Positions 1 through 7,727 are shown, counted from the stretch's first letter. The stretch: 28,614 bases of DNA from an uncultured Anaerolineales bacterium (GCA_937928015.1 CALFXA010000120.1:1-28614), one strand, 5' to 3'. Made by a program: numbers and translations. Notes: generated from the sequence alone by a model not told the origin.

Positions 1-55
1 CCATCGTCCCCACGTTCAGATGCGGCTTGCTGCGATCAAATTTTGCCTTCGCCAT
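1..55 (-). CDS. tuf: Elongation factor Tu, N-terminal fragment (runs off window)
   Basis: Only the first 18 codons are inside the window. They read MAKAKFDRSKPHLNVGTM, the conserved start of bacterial EF-Tu, the GTPase that carries aminoacyl-tRNA to the ribosome. The ATG (55-53) is preceded on the minus strand by AAAGGAG at suitable spacing, so the start is secure. It lies about 44 bases downstream of tRNA-Thr(GGT) on the same strand, matching the known tRNA-tuf cotranscription unit of other bacteria. The rest of the gene lies beyond the left edge. Confidence 0.95.
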   Translation of the reverse strand, partial: MAKAKFDRSKPHLNVGTM

Positions 56-98
56 GTTTCGTTCTCCTTTTTCTGACAAATACTTGAGTCAGCATCTG

Positions 99-171
99 AG
101 CCCACGATGGGATTTGAACCCATGACCTCGTTCTTACCAAGAACGCGCTCTGCCGACTGAGCTACGTGGGC
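99..171 (-). tRNA. tRNA-Thr (anticodon GGT)
   Basis: The minus strand folds as a cloverleaf: acceptor GCCCACG pairs with CGTGGGC, the anticodon stem is CGTTC/GAACG, the loop is TTGGTAA with anticodon GGT, and the T-loop is TTCAAAT. The discriminator base is T and CCA is not encoded. It is the last tRNA before tuf, the position held by the GGT threonine tRNA in the E. coli tufB operon. Confidence 0.95.
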
Positions 172-206
172 TTGACGTGCTGTGTGACCGGCTTTCCAGT
201 CACAAG

Positions 207-289
207 TGGGCGGTGGAGGATTCGAACCTTCGAAGTCTTCTGACAACTGATTTACAGTCAGTCCCCTTTGGCCACTTGGGTAACCGCCC
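207..289 (-). tRNA. tRNA-Tyr (anticodon GTA)
   Basis: The minus strand gives an 83-nt class II tRNA. Acceptor GGGCGG pairs with CCGCCC, the anticodon stem is CTGA/TCAG around the loop CTGTAAA (anticodon GTA), the variable arm is long as expected for bacterial tRNA-Tyr, the T-loop is TTCGAAT and the discriminator is A. It is the middle tRNA of the three-tRNA/tuf unit. Confidence 0.95.
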
Positions 290-376
290 GGGGGTAAATT
301 GTATTTTCTAGTAGTTAGTCTACTAGTCGCTTCGCCGCTCAAATGGGAGAGGCGAACCGACCAACAACCTAACTGG
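290..376 (-). other. tRNA operon spacer with two small inverted repeats; no tRNA-Gly
   Basis: The spacer between tRNA-Thr(TGT) and tRNA-Tyr contains a 7-bp inverted repeat, CTAGTAG (308-314) and CTACTAG (320-326), and a second pair TTCGCC/GGCGAA (331-336 and 351-356). Neither is followed by a U-run, so processing signals are more likely than terminators. I see no cloverleaf here or in the 171-207 spacer, so the tRNA-Gly that sits in the E. coli operon is absent. Confidence 0.5.
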
Positions 377-449
377 AGCCGACGACGAGAATCGAACTCG
401 TAACCGCCCGCTTACAAGGCGGGTGCTCTGCCGATTGAGCTACGTCGGC
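377..449 (-). tRNA. tRNA-Thr (anticodon TGT)
   Basis: The minus strand folds with acceptor GCCGACG/CGTCGGC, D-arm GCTC...GAGC, anticodon stem CCCGC/GCGGG around CTTGTAA (anticodon TGT), and T-loop TTCGATT. Discriminator T; CCA is not encoded. It is the first gene of the tRNA-tuf unit, about 15 bases downstream of a consensus -10 box. Confidence 0.95.
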
Positions 450-463
450 GATTAAGCGTGCGG

Positions 464-492
464 ATTATACCAAACCACACAATCGGCCGCAA
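464..492 (-). promoter_or_regulatory. Promoter of the tRNA-tuf operon
   Basis: The minus strand has a perfect -10 TATAAT (469-464) and a weak -35 TTGCGG (492-487) with 17-bp spacing. Transcription would start about 8 bases before tRNA-Thr(TGT), a short leader typical of stable-RNA promoters. Confidence 0.6.
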
Positions 493-644
493 GGTTTTGA
501 CAATTAAATTGCTCCCAGCACGCAGGAGCACGGGTCGAAAGTTTATCAGGGAATAAGGTCCTAGTCAACCCTTGAAGGTGATTCTTCAAAGAGAAAGATG
601 CTTTTCACTCTGAAGGGATGAATCAAAGAAGGTCCTGCCGGGTA

Positions 645-691
645 TTGACGAAAGCGAGAATCTGATTAAAATAGAACATAAGTTCTATTTT
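645..691 (+). promoter_or_regulatory. Promoter with LexA-box-like operator upstream of the ATPase gene
   Basis: TTGACG (645-650) and TAAAAT (667-672) are separated by 16 bp. Overlapping the -10 and the start site is a perfect 10-bp inverted repeat, AAAATAGAAC (668-677) and GTTCTATTTT (682-691), with a 4-base centre. Its core, GAAC-N4-GTTC, matches the Bacillus-type LexA/DinR box in both half-sites. The geometry is that of a repressor-blocked promoter. LexA as the regulator is an inference. Confidence 0.6.
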
Positions 692-736
692 ATATGTGGC
701 CGTATCCATTGCCTGGGTACGCCGATCGGTGGTGAC

Positions 737-1528
737 ATGGATGAAATGACTCGCAAGGAATTGATGCTGGAGGTTATGGCCGAACTCCAGCCAGAGATCG
801 AAGCGGCGCGGTACGCCCCATTACCGATAAAACCATCCCAACCGCTGCTCAGCCACACATTGGAAGATTACCTGCCCCTGCCCCCCGAAGCGCTCTTCCT
901 CGGTGTGGCCATGGACCGGCTGCCGGTCCTGCTCAATTTGCAGGACCCGGTCCCAGGTCCGTTGCTGATTACGGGGGATCAGGAAAGCGGCAAGACGGCC
1001 TTTCTTCAGATCATCGCCCGCGGCGTGGATCAGGTCCACCAGGCCAACGAGGTGCAATACGGCGTCATCACAGCATATCCCGAAGAGTGGAATCGGGTGA
1101 GCGGCGCGCCCAACTGCGTGGACATCTTCCCCTCCTACAAAAACGAATCTCAGGATTTTCTGAATTCGCTTTCCAGTTGGACACACGTCAATCGCGGCGA
1201 GCGGCAATCCGTGCTGTTGCTGATCGACGACTTGTCCGTCATCGCAGGCATGGACTTCGAAGCGCGGCAAAGTCTGCGCTGGCTGCTCCTGCGCGGACCT
1301 GCGCGGCGGGTCTGGCCCATCGTGACGCTCAATCCGTCCAGGCTGGCTGAGGCACGCCCGTGGATGGATTTCTTCCATACACGCCTATTCGGCAGGATGC
1401 AAAACACGGGAGACGTTGTCAAGCTAGCCAACGCCAATGCCCTGCTGGGCGACCTGACGCCCGGCTCCGAGTTCATGATGCGCGAGGGCGAGGACTGGCT
1501 CAAGTTCTGGATCCCCGCCTTCGACTAG
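737..1528 (+). CDS. P-loop ATPase, FtsK/HerA-like, unknown role
   Basis: A 263-residue protein with a clear nucleotide-binding core: Walker A GDQESGKTA at residues 80-88 after a hydrophobic strand (PLLITG), and Walker B VLLLIDD at about 159-165. The fold resembles the ATPase core of FtsK/HerA-type DNA motors. It lacks their membrane and gamma domains and is shorter than those motors, so DNA translocation is only one possibility. No transmembrane segment is visible. The ATG at 737 follows GGTGGTGA. The next gene starts 8 bases after its stop, so the two form an operon. The promoter carries a LexA-box-like operator, suggesting expression under DNA damage. I cannot name a specific family. Confidence 0.75.
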   Translation: MDEMTRKELMLEVMAELQPEIEAARYAPLPIKPSQPLLSHTLEDYLPLPPEALFLGVAMDRLPVLLNLQDPVPGPLLITGDQESGKTAFLQIIARGVDQVHQANEVQYGVITAYPEEWNRVSGAPNCVDIFPSYKNESQDFLNSLSSWTHVNRGERQSVLLLIDDLSVIAGMDFEARQSLRWLLLRGPARRVWPIVTLNPSRLAEARPWMDFFHTRLFGRMQNTGDVVKLANANALLGDLTPGSEFMMREGEDWLKFWIPAFD

Positions 1529-1536
1529 GAGATGAT

Positions 1537-1779
1537 ATGCATACCGGTTTAATGTGGTTCGACAACGATCCCCTCACGACGCTGACCGCGAAGATCCAAA
1601 AGGCCAGCCAATATTACCAACAAAAGTTTGGGCATCTCCCGGACCTCTGCCTGGTCCCGCCCGAAGCACTTGATGCCGCCCAAGCGGACCTGACCCCAGA
1701 ACAGCCCATCACCATCCGCGCGTACCGCCCTGTCTTGCCCGGGCACTTGTGGATCGGCACGGAAGAACAGAATTCGTAG
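1537..1779 (+). CDS. Small hypothetical protein, operon partner of the ATPase
   Basis: An 80-residue protein beginning MHTGLMWFDND and ending IGTEEQNS. The start is fixed by AGGAG (1528-1532), which overlaps the stop region of the ATPase gene, pointing to translational coupling. It has no transmembrane segment or cysteine-pair motif. A phrase of the form YYQQKFGHLPDLCLVPPE gives it a compact, soluble look. A long terminator hairpin follows, so the operon consists of these two genes only. I do not recognise the family, and its function probably depends on the ATPase. Confidence 0.7.
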   Translation: MHTGLMWFDNDPLTTLTAKIQKASQYYQQKFGHLPDLCLVPPEALDAAQADLTPEQPITIRAYRPVLPGHLWIGTEEQNS

Positions 1780-1813
1780 GAGCGACCCGGCACCGGTCCC
1801 CTACTTAATTCGA

Positions 1814-1855
1814 ATCGCCTCCCGCGGAACTGGCCCGCGGGAGGCGATTGCTTTT
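1814..1855 (+). terminator. Intrinsic terminator after the ATPase operon
   Basis: A 14-bp perfect stem, ATCGCCTCCCGCGG (1814-1827) with CCGCGGGAGGCGAT (1835-1848), has a 7-base loop and is followed by TGCTTTT. It ends the plus-strand operon just before the 3' end of the convergent acpS gene. Confidence 0.8.
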
Positions 1856-1862
1856 CTACAGG

Positions 1863-2228
1863 CTATCCCATCGCTATGACAAAAGCCACCGCATACTGTC
1901 GCTCATGGCTGAGGCTGACCGACCAGGTCGTCAACCCTTTCTCCTCGGCGATTTGCAAGGCTTTGCCGCGCAATACGAGGAATGGGGCTTTGCGATCATC
2001 ATTGAGAATCTCGATGTCCTGCCAGCCGATCTCGCCGAACCCATGTCCCAGGGCCTTGGCAGCCGCCTCCTTGGCGGCAAAGCGCACCGCCAGAGACTCG
2101 GGCCGACCCTGACAAGCCTCCAATTCGGCGGTTGTGAAAACGCGCTTCAAGAGACGTCCGTCATGGCGCTCGGCGGCCGCTGTCATGCGGCTGATCTCAA
2201 GGATATCGACACCGGTGGACAGGTTCAC
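1863..2228 (-). CDS. acpS: Holo-[acyl-carrier-protein] synthase
   Basis: AcpS moves the 4'-phosphopantetheine arm from coenzyme A to the conserved serine of apo-ACP, activating it for fatty-acid synthesis; it is cytosolic and Mg-dependent. The 121-residue product has the family's usual length. It shows the N-terminal GVDILEI motif with metal-binding Asp8, the signature RFAAKEAAAKALG with Glu54 at about 49-61, and the late SLSHER motif near 106-111. The start is a GTG at 2228, one base after the TGA of the upstream M16 gene, so translation is coupled. Starts further upstream would read through the peptidase gene in another frame and add a tail unlike AcpS. It is the last gene of a four-gene minus-strand cluster. 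Confidence 0.93.
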   Translation of the reverse strand: MNLSTGVDILEISRMTAAAERHDGRLLKRVFTTAELEACQGRPESLAVRFAAKEAAAKALGHGFGEIGWQDIEILNDDRKAPFLVLRGKALQIAEEKGLTTWSVSLSHERQYAVAFVIAMG

Positions 2229-2229
2229 G

Positions 2230-3504
2230 TCACGGCCCTGCGATGGAGATGCCCAGCCGTTCGGGATCGATGTACTTCTGCGCCGCGGCCAAGACGTCGC
2301 GTGGTGTGACGGCGCGGATGCGCTCGACATAACCGCGATAGTAATCCAGCCCGAGGTTGTAACGCTCGATGTTGAGCAAGGCGTTCGCCACACCGCCATT
2401 CGACTCGAGCGAGAGCGGCAGGCGGCCGATGAAATTCGCCTGGCTGTCGGCCAACTCGGACTTGGTCACACCCTTGTTCACAAAGCGTTCGAGTTCCCGC
2501 TTGACCAGATCGACGGTCTTTTTGACGTTGGACGGGTTGACGCCCGCACTGACGGTCCATGCGCCGGGGCCAACGCCCGCGCTCAGATTCGAGTAAGCGT
2601 AATAAGCCAGGCCCGATCTCTCACGGACCACATCGCCGATGCGGCCCATCATGCCGAACTGACCGAGGACCGAATTTCCCAGCGAGGCGGCCACGTACTC
2701 GGAGTCCTTGCGGCGCGGGCCCACTGTGCCGACGACCAAATCCGATTGGGATTTGCCCGAAATTCTGTATTTCTTTTGAATTGTCTTTTTGATGGGCTTC
2801 AACGGCGGCAGAGACGGCATATCCTTTTGCTCGTCGGGCTGCCAGCCGCCCAGGGCGTTCTCGACGATGTCGGCGGCCCGCTGCGGGTCGATGCCGCCCA
2901 CGATGGACAGGATCAGCCCGCGGGGTCCAAAAAAGGAACGGTGGAAATCGAACAAATCCTCGCGGGTGATGGAGCGGATCGTCTCGGGCCAGCCGTCCCC
3001 GGGCCGACTATAGGGATGCCCAGCGTACATGATCTGGTCGAAGGTTAGGTCGGCCATATCGGACGTATCCTGCGCGCGCAGGGCCAGCCCCGTCAGCAAT
3101 TGGGCGCGCAAACGCTCCACTTCATCGGCGGGGAAGGTGGGAGTACGCAGAGTCTCGGAGAACAAATCGATCAACAGCGGCAGGTCCTCGGCCAGAGATC
3201 GCCCACCGAAACTGGTGGTGTGGACACCCGAGTCGTATCCGAGCGACGCGCCGACCGACTCGAGCCGATTGTAGATCTCGTCGAAGGAATGCTTCTGCGT
3301 GCCGCGCATCAACGCCGACGCGACGAAGTCAGCCAGCCCGAGTTTTTCCTGCGGCTCGGCCAGGGCGCCTGCCGCGAAATATCCGCTGAGTGTGACGGCG
3401 GCCGAATTGAAATTAGGTCGTGCCAGGATGGTGATGCCGTTGGGCAGGACGCGGCGATAGACATCGTCCGCGCCTGGCAGAGGATGAATGGGCTTCGTCT
3501 TCAT
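2230..3504 (-). CDS. M16 family peptidase-like protein, non-catalytic partner
   Basis: A 424-residue protein with the two-domain M16B (pitrilysin/processing peptidase) layout. At the position of the zinc motif HxxEH it reads GLADFVAS (residues 56-63), with Asp, Ala and Ser replacing the His, Glu and His ligands, so it cannot bind zinc in the usual way. It keeps the second-domain R/Y signature (RERSGLAYYAYS), which in bacterial M16B heterodimers belongs to the non-catalytic subunit. Its ATG overlaps the TGA of the catalytic gene by 4 bases (3501-3504), so the two subunits are probably made together. The pair most likely degrades or trims peptides. Cytosolic or periplasmic placement is unclear because no signal peptide is visible. 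Confidence 0.88.
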   Translation of the reverse strand: MKTKPIHPLPGADDVYRRVLPNGITILARPNFNSAAVTLSGYFAAGALAEPQEKLGLADFVASALMRGTQKHSFDEIYNRLESVGASLGYDSGVHTTSFGGRSLAEDLPLLIDLFSETLRTPTFPADEVERLRAQLLTGLALRAQDTSDMADLTFDQIMYAGHPYSRPGDGWPETIRSITREDLFDFHRSFFGPRGLILSIVGGIDPQRAADIVENALGGWQPDEQKDMPSLPPLKPIKKTIQKKYRISGKSQSDLVVGTVGPRRKDSEYVAASLGNSVLGQFGMMGRIGDVVRERSGLAYYAYSNLSAGVGPGAWTVSAGVNPSNVKKTVDLVKRELERFVNKGVTKSELADSQANFIGRLPLSLESNGGVANALLNIERYNLGLDYYRGYVERIRAVTPRDVLAAAQKYIDPERLGISIAGP

Positions 3505-4784
3505 GCTCCCTCCCCCGACGGAAGATACGCCCCGATAATGCGATTCTGCGGACGCAGGTACTCGCGCGCCACGCGCCGCACGTCGCGCGGGGTGACGGCC
3601 GCCAGACGGTCGAGGTAGGTCAGGAACCAGTCGATGTCGGCGAACATCTCGGCAAAGCCCAGCCAGAAGGCCTGGTTGGTGATGTTCTCGCTGCCATACG
3701 CAAAGATGGCCCGCGCCTGTTTGATGGCGCGCGCGATCTCCTGCCGCGACACCAACTCGGTCTGGGCGCGCTCGATCTCGGCGTCCAGCGCGGCGAGGAC
3801 CTGCTCGGGGCTGCGTTCGGGATGCACGGTGAAGGTGAAGAAATACAGGAAGGGGTCAATCGTCAGGCTGGAACCACCCGAAACGCTGACCGCCAATTCC
3901 TTGTCCACGAGGGCGCGATACAGGCGCGAGGTCTTGTTCGAGATGCCGCCGCCGAACAGGTTGGGATTCGATGGCCCTGCCAGCAGGCTGTCCAACACAG
4001 ACAGCGGGAAGAAATCAGGATGGGAGGCAGACGGGAAACGGTAACCGATCTGAAGGTAGGCCGTCTCGCCTGGCCCCTCGACTGTCAGCCTGATCTCACC
4101 GCGTTGGGGCGGCTCGGGGCGAGCCAGCCGCGGCGGGACGGGTCCTGCGGGAATCGGCTCGAACAACTCGCGGATGCGCGCCAGCATAGACTTCGTCTCG
4201 AAATCCCCCGCCACAGCCAGGACCGCATTGTTCGGGACATAGTATTTGCGATAATGCGCGTGCAGCATGTCGCGGGTGATGGTCTGCAGGTCGGCCATAT
4301 CGCCGATGACTTCATGATGATACGGGTGCACGCGGAAGGCCGTCTGCTGGAGGGCTTCACCCAACTGGAAGAGCGGCTCGTTCTCGTTGCCTTCGCGCTC
4401 CGAGATGATGACCGTGCGCTCGGAGGCCACGTCCTTTTCGTCGAAGAGGCTGTTGACCATGCGGTCGGCTTCGAGGCTGAGGGCCAGGTCGAAGCGGTCG
4501 GACGGCATGGTCTCGTAGTAGGTGGTCCAGTCGAGGAAGGTCATCGCGTTCCAGACGCCGCCCTCGCGCGAGATGGCGCGGTCGAGCACGCTGGCCGGGT
4601 AGCGCGGCGTGCCCTTGAACTGCATGTGTTCGGTCCAATGCGAGAGGCCCGTCGCACCCGTGACCTCGTCACGCGAGCCGACGCGATACCACATCCACGA
4701 CGAAACCAGCGGCGCGGTGTGGATTTCCTTGAGCAGGACCTTCAATCCGTTCGACAGGGTCACTTGCTTGATTTTTTCAGGCAT
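3501..4784 (-). CDS. M16 family zinc metallopeptidase, catalytic subunit
   Basis: A 427-residue M16B peptidase. The inverted zinc motif HWTEH lies at residues 49-53, followed by the conserved FKGT. The glutamate-rich stretch SERTVIISEREGNENEP near 121-137 supplies the third zinc ligand expected about 75 residues later. I chose the ATG at 4784 because GGAGG sits 4 bases upstream and the protein then starts MPEKIKQVTLSNGL, typical of the family. A GTG at 4814 in the same frame overlaps the stop of the preceding gene and would add 10 residues. With the following gene it forms the active/inactive pair known from bacterial M16B heterodimers. No secretion signal is apparent. Confidence 0.9.
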   Translation of the reverse strand: MPEKIKQVTLSNGLKVLLKEIHTAPLVSSWMWYRVGSRDEVTGATGLSHWTEHMQFKGTPRYPASVLDRAISREGGVWNAMTFLDWTTYYETMPSDRFDLALSLEADRMVNSLFDEKDVASERTVIISEREGNENEPLFQLGEALQQTAFRVHPYHHEVIGDMADLQTITRDMLHAHYRKYYVPNNAVLAVAGDFETKSMLARIRELFEPIPAGPVPPRLARPEPPQRGEIRLTVEGPGETAYLQIGYRFPSASHPDFFPLSVLDSLLAGPSNPNLFGGGISNKTSRLYRALVDKELAVSVSGGSSLTIDPFLYFFTFTVHPERSPEQVLAALDAEIERAQTELVSRQEIARAIKQARAIFAYGSENITNQAFWLGFAEMFADIDWFLTYLDRLAAVTPRDVRRVAREYLRPQNRIIGAYLPSGEGA

Positions 4785-4810
4785 GGGCCTCCGGGCGGAC
4801 GATGGGGATG

Positions 4811-5590
4811 TCACTGGCAGATGGACTGATTATCCAGGTCAACGGACAGCGGCTCGATGATGCACAGGAAGGGCTTGACCACTTTCTGGAGATTCGAGAA
4901 CGGCGTCTGCAATTCGGTCTGCGCCAACGGGATGTTGACCGGCACGGTCAGGTTGATCGGGACCGATCCCTGCACGGGGACATTGAAGTCGAGAGCCACC
5001 TCCAGCACCGTGCCCGAGGGAAGAATCACCTGGGCAGGTGCGTCAATGTTCAGGGTGGCCGTGTTGATACGCACCCGCGCGTTGGGAATGGTCGTGTCGG
5101 AGGCCAGCCTGATCTGGGTGGTCTTTTGGATCGGCACGGTCAGGTCAATCGGGATCGAGTCCTGCACGGCAATCGAGGTCACGATGCTGGCTCGCTCCAT
5201 GCGCTGGAAGTTGGTGTACAGGCCTGAGAGGATTCGCAAGTCCTTGTTATCACCGAGCGCCATCAGGCTGTTGAGCGACAAAAGCAAATACACGACGACC
5301 CCAAAAAGGATACCGTTCACCATCAGCGACATGATGCCGGTGACGGTCCAGAAGGCGCGGAAGGTACGCTCGGTGCGCGAATACGTCTGACGTGGTGCGG
5401 ACTCGGGAGGTGAGGACGGCTGGGGCGCGGAAACAGGCTCGGGCGTCGACGGGGCGGGTCCGCCCGCCTGGGGCCGCCTGGGAAGGCGTGCAATCGGCGA
5501 CGATGCTTCCTCTGTTGGAGAAGGCTCTTCCCCACTGGAGAGGATGTTCCGCAAACGGGAACCTGGATTATCTTTCGGGTCTGTGGTCAT
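4811..5590 (-). CDS. Single-pass membrane protein with Pro-rich N-terminus and beta-repeat outer domain
   Basis: A 259-residue protein of unknown function. Residues 1-70 are polar and rich in Pro, Ser and Glu. One transmembrane helix follows at about 80-107 (FWTVTGIMSLMVNGILFGVVVYLLLSL in the translation). The rest is an outer domain with recurring strands such as IPIDLTVPI, VPINLTVPV and VPVNIPL, suggesting a repeated beta-structure. The ATG follows AAGGAGG, so the start is firm. It is the first gene of the M16/acpS cluster, and its stop abuts the peptidase gene. The link to the peptidase pair is positional only. The family is not recognised. Confidence 0.75.
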   Translation of the reverse strand: MTTDPKDNPGSRLRNILSSGEEPSPTEEASSPIARLPRRPQAGGPAPSTPEPVSAPQPSSPPESAPRQTYSRTERTFRAFWTVTGIMSLMVNGILFGVVVYLLLSLNSLMALGDNKDLRILSGLYTNFQRMERASIVTSIAVQDSIPIDLTVPIQKTTQIRLASDTTIPNARVRINTATLNIDAPAQVILPSGTVLEVALDFNVPVQGSVPINLTVPVNIPLAQTELQTPFSNLQKVVKPFLCIIEPLSVDLDNQSICQ

Positions 5591-5736
5591 CTTGCCTCCT
5601 TGAAATGTGCGTGCTTAATCTTAGCATAGATATGAAAAAAGACGCGCTTTCAGGTTCTCATCAAATTCTCAACCAGGGGCAGTACCTTTTTGAGCCGAAC
5701 TGCGACTTGTGGAATCATAAGCCATGAGCAGACCGC

Positions 5737-5765
5737 TTGTACGGTTGCTTCTTTTTGGCTATAAT
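5737..5765 (+). promoter_or_regulatory. Promoter of the FAD oxidoreductase gene
   Basis: TTGTAC (5737-5742) and a perfect TATAAT (5760-5765) are 17 bp apart. The predicted start, about 5772, lies downstream of the ATG at 5724, so translation must begin later, at the GTG of 5805. Confidence 0.75.
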
Positions 5766-5804
5766 CGCACCGCTTTTGTCTTATTTGCATCGCAAGGAGG
5801 AAGA

Positions 5805-7115
5805 GTGAGTTCTCAGTATCTGGTAGCCGTGGTGGGCGCTGGCCCGGCCGGTCTTTTTGGCGCGCGTGAATTAGCCAACATGGGCGCGCACGTAGTCCTG
5901 TTCAACCGCGACCTGAAGCCGGGCGGCCTGGCTGAATACGGCATTTACCCAAACAAGCACATCATGAAGGAAGGACTGCGTCGGCAGTTTCGCGGTGTGC
6001 TCGACAACCCGAATGTCGATTACTTCGGCAACGTGACCGTCGGCGCCCAGGGTGACTTGAGCCTTGACGAACTGCGCGCGTTGGGCTTTGACGCCGTCCT
6101 CGTGACGGCGGGCGCGCAGGGCACCAAGTGGCTGGGGCTGCCGGGCGAAGACCTGGTGGGCGTGTACCACGCCAAGGATGTGGTCTATTCCTACAACAAG
6201 CTGCCACCCTTCTCGCAGAAGCAGTTCCGCTTTGGGAGGCGCTGCGCCATCGTCGGTGCGGGCAACGTGATGGTGGACATCGCGCATTTCCTGATCCACG
6301 AGCAGAAAGTGGACGAGGTCATCGCGGTCGTGCGCCGAGGCCCAGCCGAGGTCAAGTTCGACAAGAAGGAAATGGAACACGTCATCGCCAACCTGGACCT
6401 CTCCGCGTTGGATGAGGAACTGGCCCGCTCGACGCCGGTCATGCAGGCCGTCGGTCAGGACCCGGCGGCGGCTCGCGCCTCGATTTTGGAGGCCCTGCCG
6501 AAGGCGGATCCCAAGACCTCCGAGACGAAGTTCCGCTTCGAGTTCCTGGCCTCGCCCGTGCAGATGCTCGGCCAAGGCGGAATGCTGACCCAGCTCGAAG
6601 TCGAGGATAATACTCTCGTGCTCAAGGACGGCGAGACCAAGGCCCGCGGCACGGGCGTCAAACGCCGCATCGACGTGGAGACGGTCATCTTCGCCATCGG
6701 CGACAAGGTGGACGAATCCTTCGGCCTGCCGGTCCAATGGAATGAGTTCATCAAGAACCAGGAACCCCGCTTCCCGGTGGACGGAATCTCGTACGAGTCG
6801 ACGGTGGAAGGCATCTTCGTCGGCGGGTGGTCACGCCAGGCCAGCCACGGGTTGGTCGGCTATGCCCGCAGGGACGGCACCAACGCTGCCAGGGCGGTCT
6901 GGCAATACTTGCAGACCAAGTCCCCATCCGCGGCAAACGCCGAGGCGGTCTCCGCCAGATTGCTGGCCCTCAGCAAACCCGTCATCACCAAGGACGACAT
7001 CAAGCGGCTGGAAGCGGCCGAAGCCGCCGAAGCTCAAAGACGCGGGCTGGAAGAATTCAAGTTCGCCAGCAACGAGGAAATGCTGGCAGCCATCGGAATG
7101 ATCGAAACCGCGTAA
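5805..7115 (+). CDS. FAD-dependent NAD(P) oxidoreductase, adrenodoxin reductase/FprA type
   Basis: A 436-residue two-dinucleotide-fold flavoprotein. The FAD Rossmann motif is VAVVGAGPAGLFGAREL at about 7-23 and the second motif CAIVGAGNVMVDIAHFL at about 147-163. VVRRGP (about 175-180) matches the arginine pair that binds the NADP 2'-phosphate in FprA and adrenodoxin reductase. The late IFVGGWSRQASHGLVGYARRDG resembles the family's GW...G.(I/V)G motif. It probably moves electrons between NADPH and a ferredoxin. A glutamate-synthase beta-like role is the alternative. The start is GTG at 5805 with AAGGAGG upstream; the longer reading frame begins before the transcription start. It is monocistronic, with a terminator right after. 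Confidence 0.87.
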   Translation: MSSQYLVAVVGAGPAGLFGARELANMGAHVVLFNRDLKPGGLAEYGIYPNKHIMKEGLRRQFRGVLDNPNVDYFGNVTVGAQGDLSLDELRALGFDAVLVTAGAQGTKWLGLPGEDLVGVYHAKDVVYSYNKLPPFSQKQFRFGRRCAIVGAGNVMVDIAHFLIHEQKVDEVIAVVRRGPAEVKFDKKEMEHVIANLDLSALDEELARSTPVMQAVGQDPAAARASILEALPKADPKTSETKFRFEFLASPVQMLGQGGMLTQLEVEDNTLVLKDGETKARGTGVKRRIDVETVIFAIGDKVDESFGLPVQWNEFIKNQEPRFPVDGISYESTVEGIFVGGWSRQASHGLVGYARRDGTNAARAVWQYLQTKSPSAANAEAVSARLLALSKPVITKDDIKRLEAAEAAEAQRRGLEEFKFASNEEMLAAIGMIETA

Positions 7116-7120
7116 TTCCA

Positions 7121-7150
7121 CCCCTCTCCCAGCAGGAGAGGGGTTATTTG
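7121..7150 (+). terminator. Intrinsic terminator after the oxidoreductase gene
   Basis: CCCCTCTCC (7121-7129) pairs with GGAGAGGGG (7135-7143) around a 5-base loop and is followed by TTATTTGTTT. It separates the plus gene from the convergent membrane-protein gene ending at 7158. Confidence 0.8.
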
Positions 7151-7157
7151 TTTAATA

Positions 7158-7664
7158 TCACGGACAAGCTGCGCTCTGGATCAGCGTGATCGTGGATGAA
7201 CCAACATATTGGTCGGCATACTGATTTTCCTGCAAGTTCAGCAACGGCCTGGACGTGTAGTAAGTAACCTGATAACACTGGCCTTCCTGCACCCTGTCCA
7301 ACACATCCTGGCTGACGCCAAAGGTGTAATACTTCGAATTGCCCGTCATCTCCATCTGGTAACTGGTGCATGTCGTACCGCTGTTCGAGCAATTCGACTC
7401 GACCACACGTTTCTTATCAAGGTGGGCGATCACGGTCTCGTCCCCATTTTGGATGGAGAAGAACATCGAAATTGCCATGACGCAGCCAACCATCAGGAGA
7501 ATCACACCTGCTGCACCTGTCGCCACGCGCCCGAGGACTTTATCTTTGCGGCGAAAAATAGCCATTCCCAGACCAATCCCTCCCAACCCAAGCACAAAGA
7601 CGACCAGAAAGATTCCGCCCGAGAAGGCGCGCAGGGGTGTAGCGCTGTAAATAATGTTTTCCAT
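7158..7664 (-). CDS. Two-helix membrane protein with Cys-containing outer domain
   Basis: A 168-residue protein with two hydrophobic helices at about 15-36 and 46-71 joined by a short positive loop (RRKDKVLGR). The remaining 95 or so residues are polar and contain cysteines (SNCSNSGTTCTSY, EGQCY, SAACP) that could form disulfides outside the membrane. By the positive-inside rule the short loop is cytoplasmic. The ATG at 7664 has AAAGGTG upstream and a good promoter further up (7728-7755). The gene stands alone. The family is not recognised. Confidence 0.75.
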   Translation of the reverse strand: MENIIYSATPLRAFSGGIFLVVFVLGLGGIGLGMAIFRRKDKVLGRVATGAAGVILLMVGCVMAISMFFSIQNGDETVIAHLDKKRVVESNCSNSGTTCTSYQMEMTGNSKYYTFGVSQDVLDRVQEGQCYQVTYYTSRPLLNLQENQYADQYVGSSTITLIQSAACP

Positions 7665-7727
7665 GATTCACCTTTAATTTTTGATTTGATCGGCTCCCAT
7701 GTTCCAACCGCCGAAAATATGCAATCC

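Noticed and set aside
16..342. A 108-residue open frame across the tRNA cluster
   Set aside because: It is the translation of tRNA genes and their spacers; three cloverleaf structures explain the sequence.
2134..3048. Long plus-strand open frame opposite the M16 gene
   Set aside because: It is antisense to a well-supported peptidase gene in GC-rich DNA, and its protein looks like no family.
5871..6737. Long minus-strand open frame opposite the FAD oxidoreductase
   Set aside because: It is a GC-driven shadow of the plus-strand flavoprotein, which has full motifs, promoter and terminator.
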